From a virus, in the IMG/VR virus record IMGVR_UViG_3300009163_000140, positions 1-28,057 of that record: a DNA stretch of 28,057 nt. One strand, given 5' to 3'. The notes under the pieces were generated by a model. That model searched no databases, had not been told where the DNA came from, and saw only the letters and a program-made list of their open reading frames with translations. Positions 19,801-23,876 of the stretch are shown here, piece by piece (positions within the stretch are counted from its first letter, which is position 1; every line of letters starts with the position of its first letter). Both the position numbers and the translations under genes were made by a program.

Positions 19801-22800
19801 ATCTCCGTATAATTTGTTATACGAACCATCATGCCCTAATATAAAATAAGTAGATTGTGAATAATTTATGTCTAATGCTACACTAGGAATATATGCAGGG
19901 TATAATCCCAACTTAGTTGGTGTATTGGGTACATATGAACCATATGTTTGATTATATTCTTTAATAGTAATAATATCACCGGGCAACAAATCTAAAGTTA
20001 TTGTCAACGACGGCGAATCTGTACTTACCGTGTAATCTTGATTAATTATTAACTGTCTAGTTACTGTAATATTATTAACTGTCCTAGTTAAGTAAACAAG
20101 TACTCCGTAATAATTTGCTGAAGTAAAATCATAAATTCTACTTAATGGATATATACTTACATCTAAACTATTAGCAAATGTGTATGTGTTAGTAATATAT
20201 GCTGCCTTACTAGGTAGCATATCGCTCCAAAAGAAGGGCTGATTATCCGTTTTGCTAAAAGTAATTTGATCTAGTGCATTATCTAAAATTTCAGATGGTG
20301 AATAACGTTGAACATAATCTGTATTATTAACTGTGTCTACTAAAAGTGTTTTAAATTTGATATATTCACGGCTGTTAAACAATAATGAGTTAAACAAATT
20401 GTGATTTTGTTTGCGTAAAAATACGCTAGGCAATACCAATGATGCACTATTTTGAATAATGCGGTTGCCCCATGGAACTAAATTACCTAAATCTCTAAAG
20501 TTGTTTGAACCAAACACTTGTCCTGTAGTATTTGGGTTGTTATAGAACATACTTCTATATTGCCCGCGAATATCTCCAACGTTAGCTACAGTTATATCTT
20601 GATTAAAAGGATTATTATTTAAATTAATAGGTATACTATAATATGCCGTTTTGCTTACTTGGTCACTTAATAATAATATTTGTATTACAGTGTTATCAAT
20701 AATCGTATCATTTAGAGTCACTACCGTAGAATTACTATTTACAGTTACAGTATAGGTAGTATTATCTTGTATAATATTATTAATATAAACTTCAATAGTA
20801 GGCCATTGTGTATCTATAGTATTCATCATTGCGATATCGCAAGTGAATGTAGTTGTGGGATTTAATACATCATACTCAAATTCAAATATTTGATATTGAA
20901 TACTCGGTGATACTGCTGTCTGCCACCCAATTTGTCTTATATATTCAGTTCGGCTGACTGCTTGATGCACATAACCAGTATTAACATTTTGCGTAATAGG
21001 AGTTGAACCTTGCACATAGTTAAATTTATCTAAATTTAATGATACGTCAAATGATATATCACCCACATTATCTACAGAACTATATCTTATTGGAAATCCT
21101 AATACAATGTCGTTTATGCCTGCACCAATACCATACGCAAATAATTTATTACCTATGAAAGAAGTACCAACATATAAATCAGTATTACCAAAGCTAATTC
21201 CATTATCATCAAATACATCAAACAGTGGGGGTTGATTTACCGTTATTTTCTCTTGCGACTCAATCCATTCTAAGCCATCAAAATAAAAATCAAAACCTTG
21301 ATTAACATAGCCTCTTAATATTACTGTTCCTTGATTAACTAATACTTCTCCATCAGTTGCTTCAGTTAACGTAATAACTGGAGTAGAGCCACTTATAGAA
21401 GAAAATCTAGATACATAAATTTTGTTTTTAACATTTATGTCAGTATCGGCTGCAAATATTATGCGTGATCCATCAAATAGAGCATAATTATCTACAGTAG
21501 TGTCAGTACCTATCACTGATGCTACGCTAGTACCGGTAAATGATGTAGAGAATTCCCATTCTATAGTTAAAGTAACGGTCGTAGTTGTGGTTACGATATT
21601 GGTAATATATGAATTAGTAGGCAATAAATTTGTAGAGTCTGCAACATATTGCCCTATTTCAAATGTACCCTGAACACTTTCAATAGGAATAACTATAGTG
21701 GTAGTAGTATTTGATGCTACTGTGCCAATAACTGCGTCATACCCAGTATATGCTGTTACATCAGGGTAATAATTTTCCTGCCCTGCAACTTGGGAAAATG
21801 CATCAGTTGTTCTAAAATCAATGAAGTCTACTGGTGCTTTACCTTCAATGCCGGTATTAAATAACCGCAAGTTAGGATAAAATTCAATTATAGGTCGTTT
21901 AGCCTTATATTCTGATGTAGCATACAATGTAACTAATGTAGGATCATTGTTATATTCAGCCGTAGCATTAATTACGTCAATATGGAACCATCTATTACTT
22001 CTTGACCAAGCATTACGGTCAATACTATTTCTTGCAATAGTAATGTAATCAGGAGTTACAGGAATATATGAAGTTCCTTCCCAATTACCAATATCCCATG
22101 CTGTAGTATCCCATGGTACATATGTACTTGATGTGAAGGGGTCCGGTGATATAAGATTACTCACTGGAATTAATTCTATGCTACTACCAACGCCCTCAAC
22201 ATAATATGCGCCAGTTTTATAACTTGCAGGAATTACATCGCCCTGAAATACTACTTTTAATCCATTAGTAAACACTACACCATTTGTTGCAGTGAATTGC
22301 GGCTGACCTAAAATATCAGTTTCTACATCTAGCGTATTCGTTATATTACTATCAATAATACGAATTATACCAACTTTGTTTGCACTAGTACCATCTTGAT
22401 AGTATAGAGTATCTAATGGGGCACTTATAAACGGAACAATGTTTATAATACCAAAAGCAGTTTTATAAAAAACTCTGCTTATCCATTGTGTACCAAAACT
22501 TGCTGTTATTTTCTGATTAGTAGGAATAAGAGAACTAGGTATTAATCTGATTACAGGATCTGTTAAATCTCCTATATATTCTATTGTATAGAAATTTTGG
22601 TTAACAGTTGTGTAAAAACCTTCTTCTAACAGTCCTTGATTAGTTGTACCTACTAATGTACCTGCAGCATTTGATAAAGGTACTTGCGCTCCACCAACTG
22701 ATAATGACACTGAAAATTCAGTAGGACTTGAAATACTTTCTACGAAATATAATGTATCAGGTAAAGTTTCAGAATAGATAGACAATCCACCAAAACCGAC

Positions 22801-23868
22801 TCCTGAGAATACTATTGAATTTCCAACTATTAAATTGCTAGTTGAATCACATGTAATAAGATTGCCGGTCGATGATGTTGCGGTTACATTAATAGTTTCA
22901 GTAGCTACTAAATCATTATTGTAATCATAATTTGTGTAGTCAAAGAAATTTGAAGTAAATCCAATTTCATTAGATATGCCTGTATTATAAAATAACACTG
23001 TTAAGCCGTTTAACGCAGTAACACCGTCAATACCACCTAGATCACTTAGTCTAGCACCGTTGACTTGATTGAAGGGAATATCGCTTACTACATCAACTAA
23101 GTTGTTGCCAGGAAAATTATAATTATTTTGAGCGTCTTTTGGAGGAACTGTGAATGTAACTGTTCCTATAGTTGCACCATTATTATCTACACCGTATACA
23201 TCTCTAGTTTGTAAATTAGGTTGAGTTGGACTATACCCTGTTACACCAGGTGCACCTTGAATCCAAAATTGACCTGATTGATTAACTGCAAAAGTATATG
23301 TACCACCTCTTAACAATGTTAATGTTGGGTTAGTAGTTCCTATCTCAGTTGAAGTAATAGGTGTAATATTATACCCATTGATAACATCAGTTACTAAGTA
23401 ATCGTTAGTAGCAAATACTGTATCAGACGATACTACTACTTGTTCAGGGCCTTCAGGAATCCAATAGTATTGATTAAAATTAATAATCTTATCTAAATTA
23501 GTAAACGAATCCCATGAGTAAAATTGACTATTAAAAAGTCTACTATTATTGTCAGTTAATGCTCCTTCAAGTTTAAGAGCATCAAGTATACCTGGGTAAC
23601 TAATAAAATCTTGTGCTGTAGATTGATTAGTTTTAGTGAATACTACACCTGGATCTAATTGATAATCTGTTCTTACTTTCGTTGGTTCAGTTACATAATA
23701 ATCTTTGGCATTAACCCCATATCCAAACCTACTACCTACATAACCTTCAATCGTTTTAGTCAGCGGTTGAGCTACAAGTTGGTCCAAAGTAGCCGCTAAA
23801 AATTGAGCATTAGTTGGAGTTTGAAATATTTCTGGTAGAAAGTTTAGGGTGCGGATTCTAGTTGCCAT
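4834..23868 (-). CDS. giant modular baseplate/tail protein, 6344 residues
   Basis: One open frame of 6344 codons, far longer than any T4 virion protein. The N-terminus (MATRIRTLNFLPEIFQTPTN, then YVTEPTKVRTDYQLDPGVVF and FNQYYWIPEGPEQ by about residue 145) matches, from memory, long structural proteins of T4-like cyanophages. In order: an FCCH-like domain (about 321-406); a core with YGPAPYTSDN near 1490; an FG-GAP-like seven-repeat propeller (about 2375-3060); a conserved tail segment with NEVKPYH (near 3600); a TRGVNGT module and GxGY repeats (3700-3835); a dense FCCH-like array (4023-4780); a second seven-repeat propeller (about 4897-5293); more FCCH-like domains; and a terminal module with GLQRGANGTGEQ. 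No signal peptide, membrane span or peptidase motif is evident. The ATG follows the gp6 stop by eight bases with no Shine-Dalgarno. It occupies the T4 gp7 position, so a wedge and surface-binding role is inferred. Confidence 0.85.
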   Translation of the reverse strand: MATRIRTLNFLPEIFQTPTNAQFLAATLDQLVAQPLTKTIEGYVGSRFGYGVNAKDYYVTEPTKVRTDYQLDPGVVFTKTNQSTAQDFISYPGILDALKLEGALTDNNSRLFNSQFYSWDSFTNLDKIINFNQYYWIPEGPEQVVVSSDTVFATNDYLVTDVINGYNITPITSTEIGTTNPTLTLLRGGTYTFAVNQSGQFWIQGAPGVTGYSPTQPNLQTRDVYGVDNNGATIGTVTFTVPPKDAQNNYNFPGNNLVDVVSDIPFNQVNGARLSDLGGIDGVTALNGLTVLFYNTGISNEIGFTSNFFDYTNYDYNNDLVATETINVTATSSTGNLITCDSTSNLIVGNSIVFSGVGFGGLSIYSETLPDTLYFVESISSPTEFSVSLSVGGAQVPLSNAAGTLVGTTNQGLLEEGFYTTVNQNFYTIEYIGDLTDPVIRLIPSSLIPTNQKITASFGTQWISRVFYKTAFGIINIVPFISAPLDTLYYQDGTSANKVGIIRIIDSNITNTLDVETDILGQPQFTATNGVVFTNGLKVVFQGDVIPASYKTGAYYVEGVGSSIELIPVSNLISPDPFTSSTYVPWDTTAWDIGNWEGTSYIPVTPDYITIARNSIDRNAWSRSNRWFHIDVINATAEYNNDPTLVTLYATSEYKAKRPIIEFYPNLRLFNTGIEGKAPVDFIDFRTTDAFSQVAGQENYYPDVTAYTGYDAVIGTVASNTTTTIVIPIESVQGTFEIGQYVADSTNLLPTNSYITNIVTTTTTVTLTIEWEFSTSFTGTSVASVIGTDTTVDNYALFDGSRIIFAADTDINVKNKIYVSRFSSISGSTPVITLTEATDGEVLVNQGTVILRGYVNQGFDFYFDGLEWIESQEKITVNQPPLFDVFDDNGISFGNTDLYVGTSFIGNKLFAYGIGAGINDIVLGFPIRYSSVDNVGDISFDVSLNLDKFNYVQGSTPITQNVNTGYVHQAVSRTEYIRQIGWQTAVSPSIQYQIFEFEYDVLNPTTTFTCDIAMMNTIDTQWPTIEVYINNIIQDNTTYTVTVNSNSTVVTLNDTIIDNTVIQILLLSDQVSKTAYYSIPINLNNNPFNQDITVANVGDIRGQYRSMFYNNPNTTGQVFGSNNFRDLGNLVPWGNRIIQNSASLVLPSVFLRKQNHNLFNSLLFNSREYIKFKTLLVDTVNNTDYVQRYSPSEILDNALDQITFSKTDNQPFFWSDMLPSKAAYITNTYTFANSLDVSIYPLSRIYDFTSANYYGVLVYLTRTVNNITVTRQLIINQDYTVSTDSPSLTITLDLLPGDIITIKEYNQTYGSYVPNTPTKLGLYPAYIPSVALDINYSQSTYFILGHDGSYNKLYGDYFPETNILVDFRDQALLEYETRVYNNLKLSSAVPVQEYEVLPGFFRDTDYSFDEWLEIYSPGFLNWVGQNRLDYKRQIYQTNNEFTYNYWQSGNAINRESIYQGYWRGMYQYYYDTSTPNTSPWEMLGFVNKPSWWETRYGPAPYTSDNLVLWTDLSEGIDWNDGNPVVIPAAVRPELLQVIPVDSEGNLLSPLRNIVGNYNSNIFQRDWKVGDEAPVEFSYRRSSSYPFDLMRILALTKPAEFFNLGVDLDNYKYSEEFGQYLVNNRSHLVISNVEIYGSGTAKTSYINWIIDYEKQVGVDATANITTLLDNLDVRLVYRLAGFSDKALLKFYVEKGTPNSRNASLLIPDESYSVLLYDNQPFNRVIYSGVIVQITQYGFSVFGNSQTQTYFRTLKPYYNGKYDRITIDNLNVKVSQDHSDVEVIVPYNTVFGTVQEVATFLSNYGAWLTSLGVTFEQQENELEINWNQMIAEFLYWAQTGWDEGSIVTLNPSARTISFNKDSNIVQPLTIQQTNFILNQNLYPIQNRDLAIIREETLFTATALNDGDTISYAQFNISNFEHGIVFDNVTLFNDIIYNLITGLRQTRITVRGTKSADWNGTVDAQGFIYNQDNIKEWNNTVTYTKGEIILYKNKYWVALKIVQPKLIFDELEWKRTDYDEIQKGLLPNSSTRSYESTLYYDVNKANLENDADLLSFSLIGYRPRDYLALADLTDITQVNVYKNFIKNKGTRNATDAFKGANLPQGGIDYDIYENWAIKSGEFGGVLNSNFVQFKINQNYMTGNPSIVGLTNGVYNEGVQQEVPIYSLFNYGRPINTVNILPTISSQEPSTVYPTAGYVNFNDVKMSSYFYSQLPLAVDSNNLVVLLSQFYVRDYVWLANYLQRWEVFTPKSMGIILNVSNNLNDTATVTFKTPHNLTRYEPFAIVNFSDAVNGYYISTVIVDQYRVLITLSIDPSITNITGQGVGFKFQSQRVAQPSNIIDLPLLDSEFFKNTVWVDENTDGGWAVYRKGINYQYQNEFTKSSSVTFGSAVATSSQLGYLIGDATAGAVYRYTFNDLTQAYDLGQTLTSGTSFGSTISHNSDIYVISEPTTTPRIYIYQLQSSTLSDDLILYQAAIAAPGGVTNWGSAVAISGNTNWIYVSDVDNNTVHVYRKSNVVTPVTNLTAGQTYIITTVGTTDFTTVGATSDDIGTAFVATGVGTGTGTATKSTYQKVTTIDGDALSLTVAGDNFGYSLATDYYGDTLIIGTPNKDYSVTIDNWGYVYVFDRAVQNIQVQTNSVPLTPQIFNLAWTPTSLSKTLTDTNSTGNLLTLNSTSGITVNDPIIFTGSGLAGTEIVSDQVYYVRSISGSDITIKTSRFATAAVTVATVSAITVTTIVQNTPIYVSVNGNLVDDSNYAIISNTLVYTSTLNAGDIINVSGQEFTLMQTLTTENTPKVGVHFGNSVDTTIYASEIIVGAPYELVTQIKEGAVYRYTNGGGKYGMIIGTSTVNVTSARNLLINGFLVTVPIGNATTVANAINAVAIPNIVATAIDGKLMLSLVDNNLAQVNEKILLSSTNSATLGELGINIFTQTQTIECPHTNSRTQFGTVVKFNEYGSFVASAPVGTRFSSTTFDFIDDENQDNDTVFDNNTTTWLDTFPNAGAVYMFDYLSNYNETLINCGKFVYAQNVNSQDLEYGLQPNYGTALDFYNYSVIIGTPGFSPSNGQAITYTNTLNQKDWSVYRSSSPVVDITSIGNIQLFSAQTNETLINMDYIDPLQGKILGAARENIDYVANTDPATYNNGDLVPSNLVWGVTQVGQVWFNTTNIRYVNYHQNSNTYNCKYWGTLFPNSDVAVYTWITSEVLPINYIGSGTVYDPTKYSIQYIINPAGALTPIYFYWVRDTGIISPNLGKTLADSIIAAYIANPRNSGISYFAPLLPSVYALYNAGDYINANDSVLNIGFGTGTSTDVVHNQYDLIRANFADDYLPGLPNTYLGETEPYSLYARLLDSLSGTDTSGQVVPDPFLPLAVQTGVLVRPRQSFFYNRLGAVKNFFETLNEIVKQYPLFEISDATFTYASGEFFDTTNYWETINWWAPRYNDNTKSTIQVAIYSDLATLSVTEGTIVTVATNGIGLAETYIFTNSEWIRIGLTNGTIQFKSSLWDYASARIGFGDNFFDTTPYDSYPSEETRYLVRALTEQLPSELLIYRNRILILLFEYIVSETIETQNYLPWLNKTSFVDVGHTIRELLPIEVFQSDNQNFLEGYLNEVKPYHVVIKDFLFKYTGINVYQGNITDFDVPAQYNTSIQRWVSPQLVYSNPSDVNQYLPTDPIWQEPEYINWFENYGVSLTGQDGVQITTLTSYLALNSGEMSVNNAQGFPINGIVQIGTEQIGFSSVDRNLNVLVGLTRGVNGTPITNHIPGELIYINLPAVLVLDGGRGYTEPPKVVAYIDPTLYPAPTVPAVLTAVMSLDSVLRVDVINPGQGYAVLPKIIIDPSTVIFFEGSAVSTTYNTIILYAPLLQTGDLVQYNVAPGGTQIGGLESNQWYYVNLLETVPTVVVALYSNYTDAIYDVNRVKLLSTGSGDQSLSVGAKASAISSAAPARENNITLRFDRTTYNSQVIDWQAGAYYGAFYAGDYFNSEAVSSSSIKLQSTQPLISSILASAQGVAFEIEDVRNDRVVTYSSLIRQVASTQASDDSITLTTFSNNPSDVNASGSTIGFYIGMPIKFNGAVVGGLVNGTVYYVNSIIDDTNFTISENSTGSPIKALSDGTVSVAGLECFVGEVTDTAILSVIYPGITNVTATHADTNTLTIPLNPTGTGGTIGFYINLPVFFTGTMLDGVVENQVYYITTVVDNQTFTMSEEQNPTTLNIVSTDGSSDYITTSDDTSVLSINEPVIFNTMVIAGAESTSFGGLVSGTTYYISNIVNASTFQVSSNINGASLNLSTVAASTTTSALLTSQKNVVQLSDDTGNDMIININLPVSPGQVNGQRFTLYQTSEQYVGLTGTDGALIDRTIGAVIGTPDIIALTTLSGGLTDIYINMPLEISQDIGSLTTGTTYYVIDTGTIEIECTSTSSSTNEITCDTTESLYVDMPIVFNGVGLGGIQINVEYYVHTIVDGTHFKISESINGTVKTLQNSNGTMNGVGEPYIQVSTTLSGSVEPTGDSQQAASISVASPAVITVAVAPADGTKVEFRSTGALPTGLLEDTTYYVVNSSGTTFEVAYLPSGSPIDTTASGSGTNIVIVTDTITINQTILTTPVFDVSYILGGYRVIITDPGLGYAVNNTITIVGTDMGGATTLNDLTLTVESVNSTGEITSVICYGTPPGATENYYLKVISLNEFAVYSNPLLTVPVSGIGFSYTGIVTTTVTATNLSTDIITVDDTSEFSVNDPIVFTGTVVGGLVVGQTYYILDNVNFTPTTLQVSETPNGSVFNLTVTTSLQDFTMAKVGDFALLPEPFVFSQSIVKYNNRVYVCVVSNSDQEFIFGKWELLTSGDRRLNALDRIIGYYQPTINMPGVDLTQLVDGIIYPNSTYLGNAFAPDQQFEIDTYLQDQPFYPTEVQSKSVVWNGTNYFVVADTSSYSTILYSTTGDDWAFNKLANSNLTTTDLTYVNEKYLITTNNPATPILLSEDGVEWTASENYIGLGEVTAKPISDGQLILNSINYFNGVYVAVGQNINTSTNGVLWRERFKFTNGLTNELYSVFGSTITLSAPYIAVGKGQFIDYSTGLQTIRDINLVYTSYDSINWNQATPVTNKGFYGITYDTNIFIAVGEDGVIYTSQNGDSWFGINETTITSVNSSSNILNVAATAGFNVNDIVRFTESFNVISSSTTYYIVSIPSLTQVQVSTTLGGSPITLTSVDPTTTTYMYLYPRTQDLNDVHYANGKFIAVGNVGTIKTSTTGYAWTSVASGVTENLLGINYNADDGVWIAVGDNNTIITSDNNGASWTNSSVLIVDPTVYNVQGAEFSYGYGPEELVPGVVTDNIMLTVATRPGTNWPAVEYQHVGYNVVTVELTPESEQQRYYSFLYAVTTPAQLTVSVIDGTTGVSTTIYPDASYYVDWVNSVVVLNNPLTFSPVADRLRIDVYEVGNGNQLVKSSTKSDPIITNTTTGWNEINLNCNYSATIFTGSGVISPGTVPKETVAIATTSGTNTISCESVRDFVLNSPITFQGTTFGGILEDTIYYVKTISYITNSITVSTTYNIGTGTAGPTLVLSSDTGSMVVIIQVGSGAEWTPPICYLNGNKLVFGTTETVTKTNGITNTVTCHTTGTLIPGQNITFSDTMFGGVIIPQTVYNILSISDANEFILEDPDNPGNPLALTTATGGAELITNDYAFGISENGITAKIIFAVGTYNTQSDYLSYAVFGETVPTQYGYTIPETQIILSDGTSTYELTNFVGNDNVTNAIVEVNGLRVLDTDYTIDSNLNEITFVSSPSLGDTIAVTSYNLTDRQYLSTMYDVNSASSTVANIISVNNTISPYLAITNVTSCTSVGNLITCVSTTGFVIGQTIIFKGTGFGNILTDGTVYYIDSIPGLTTFTISQTNGGGIFDPGTGSGLMISYIGGTPTVRVTTGVPHDLTTNDIVRIDGTLGSTQLNNVTFYVHVINDTQIDLYSQAYDPAFTATNYPITTVSTYISGGYVWIDTIFTLVTVDATATSTDPIDGNRITVSSTDNLVLETPVIFTDFGVDLGDPVLGGLIAGTTYYIKDIFNSTEFSVSSERNGDEFVLTNDSGTMNVTQWEQVNVDRLWVTVNGYRVPSSSLRINPANNLSILATIQAGDVVIITSMMPSPTPNEQVFLLNVNTINQGVVYRANTQTRTWLVEPLYNTHDTIYVNDVTRLTDTVIQNVTAPAPVDGIYSIGLTADKNLISNITVFNVSTNSIISSDYYYILVENLSPILKITSGVTTGNSLLITVLEGNTLFINGEQIKFTTVDIDLNSITGLQRGANGTGEQVYIPQYTEVFGLLSSNRMTNILYNQTWNSYDYNETLGDPLQISNTQAAVFLNGDVN
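4950..5175 (-). other. RG-x-NGT module at the C-terminus of the giant protein
   Basis: This segment carries LFINGEQIKFTTVD followed by GLQRGANGTGEQ and YTEVFGLL. It is a beta module of the type in which a short strand with a Gly-Glu-Gln-Ile core is followed by an Arg-Gly-x-Asn-Gly-Thr turn. A related copy lies at 12575-12765 (IGTEQIGF, GLTRGVNGT). Such a module probably stabilises a trimeric spike or an attachment point, but that is inference. Confidence 0.5.
5655..6425 (-). repeat. three FCCH-like domains in the giant protein
   Basis: Three consecutive units, each about 80 residues. The outer two carry a strand with a Thr- or Cys-Ser/Thr-rich turn (LITCVSTTGF; ITVSSTDNL), then a pIxFxG strand, a Gly-rich loop, VYYIDSI or TYYIKDI, and a hydrophobic TFTIS or EFSVS strand. 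The middle unit has VPHDLTTNDIVRIDG followed by TFYVHVINDTQIDL, closest to the FCCH type. The layout resembles the beta domain called FCCH in E1 enzymes, often found in phage surface proteins. Confidence 0.55.
6870..7445 (-). repeat. two FCCH-like domains in the giant protein
   Basis: Two units of the same type. One has TISCESVRDFVLNSPITFQG, IYYVKTISY and a variable acceptor strand; the other has TVTCHTTGTL, NITFSD, VYNILSISDANEFIL. The second deviates at the usual TYYV position (TVYNI), showing that the copies have drifted. They follow the second propeller directly and may form its stalk. Confidence 0.5.
7985..9185 (-). other. second propeller-like domain, seven AVG/W repeats, with insertion
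   Basis: About residues 4897-5293 of the giant protein carry seven related repeats of the form FIAVG-x-x-G-x-I-x-TS-x-x-G-x-x-W. In order they contain FVVADTSS...GDDW, YLITTNN...GVEW, YVAVGQN...GVLW, YIAVGKG...SINW, FIAVGEDGVIYTSQNGDSW, FIAVGNVGTIKTSTTGYAW and WIAVGDNNTIITSDNNGASW. Seven repeats fit a seven-bladed beta-propeller. Between repeats 5 and 6 an FCCH-like domain (8245-8490) is inserted. The repeat type recalls BNR/Asp-box and YCF48-like blades, which bind glycans or proteins, but the ligand here is unknown. Confidence 0.6.
8245..8490 (-). repeat. FCCH-like domain inserted in the second propeller
   Basis: This unit contains ILNVAATAGFNVNDIVRF, TTYYIVSI and VQVSTTLGGSPI, matching the other FCCH-like units. 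It stands between the fifth and sixth repeats of the propeller, directly after GDSWFGI and before LNDVHYANGKF. Insertion of a whole beta domain in a blade loop without breaking the frame suggests a tolerated surface insertion. Confidence 0.5.
9530..11800 (-). repeat. dense array of FCCH-like domains in the giant protein
   Basis: About residues 4023-4780 hold six or seven adjacent units of about 75-100 residues. Shared anchors are a pIxFxG strand, a GG-L-V-x-G-x-x-YY segment (GLVNGTVYYVNSI, GVVENQVYYITTV, GLVSGTTYYISNI, LTTGTTYYVID, IQINVEYYVHTI, LLEDTTYYVVN, GLVVGQTYYILD) and a hydrophobic x-F-x-V/I-S strand. The copies differ clearly, so they are old duplications rather than recent DNA repeats. 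A GxGY stretch (GLGYAVNNTI) breaks the array near 10000. I infer a rod or stalk between the conserved core and the second propeller. Confidence 0.65.
12575..12765 (-). other. RG-x-NGT module in the middle of the giant protein
   Basis: The translation reads VQIGTEQIGFSSVD followed by GLTRGVNGTPITNH and IPGELIYI. It parallels the C-terminal module at 4950-5175. It comes just after the conserved NEVKPYH segment, so the region up to here may once have been a full-length shorter tail protein, with later additions placed between the two modules. Confidence 0.45.
14690..16745 (-). other. FG-GAP-like seven-repeat propeller domain
   Basis: About residues 2375-3060 of the giant protein hold seven FG/WG/YG-start repeats with a shared pattern: FGSAVATSS, FGSTISHNSD, WGSAVAISGN, FGYSLATDYY, FGNSVDTTIY, FGTVVKFNEY and YGTALDFYNY. 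Each is followed by an I-x-I/V-G-x-P/A-type strand (LIIGTPNKD, IIVGAPYE, VIIGTPG) and often by AVYRY, YVYVF or AVYMF. This is the FG-GAP layout of integrin-alpha-like seven-bladed propellers. Extra modules sit between blades: a TTVGTTDF-type segment (16180-16320), an FCCH-like unit (15680-15910) and an INGFLV-type segment (15150-15330). DVDNNT in repeat 3 might bind calcium. Confidence 0.6.
15680..15910 (-). repeat. FCCH-like domain inserted in the FG-GAP propeller
   Basis: The unit reads LLTLNSTSGITVNDPIIFTG, then QVYYVRSISG and a drifted acceptor strand. It matches the family of units found at both ends of the protein and falls between the fourth and fifth FG repeats. It is followed by a hairpin-type segment with YVSVNGNLVDDSNY. 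Confidence 0.5.
22650..22905 (-). repeat. FCCH-like domain near the N-terminus of the giant protein
   Basis: At about residues 321-406 the unit reads NLITCDSTSNLIVGNSIVFS, then GVGFGGL, DTLYFVESI and EFSVSLSVGG. It is the copy closest to a consensus of all the units and stands apart from the others, next to the conserved N-terminal region. Confidence 0.55.
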
Positions 23869-23876
23869 ATATATAA

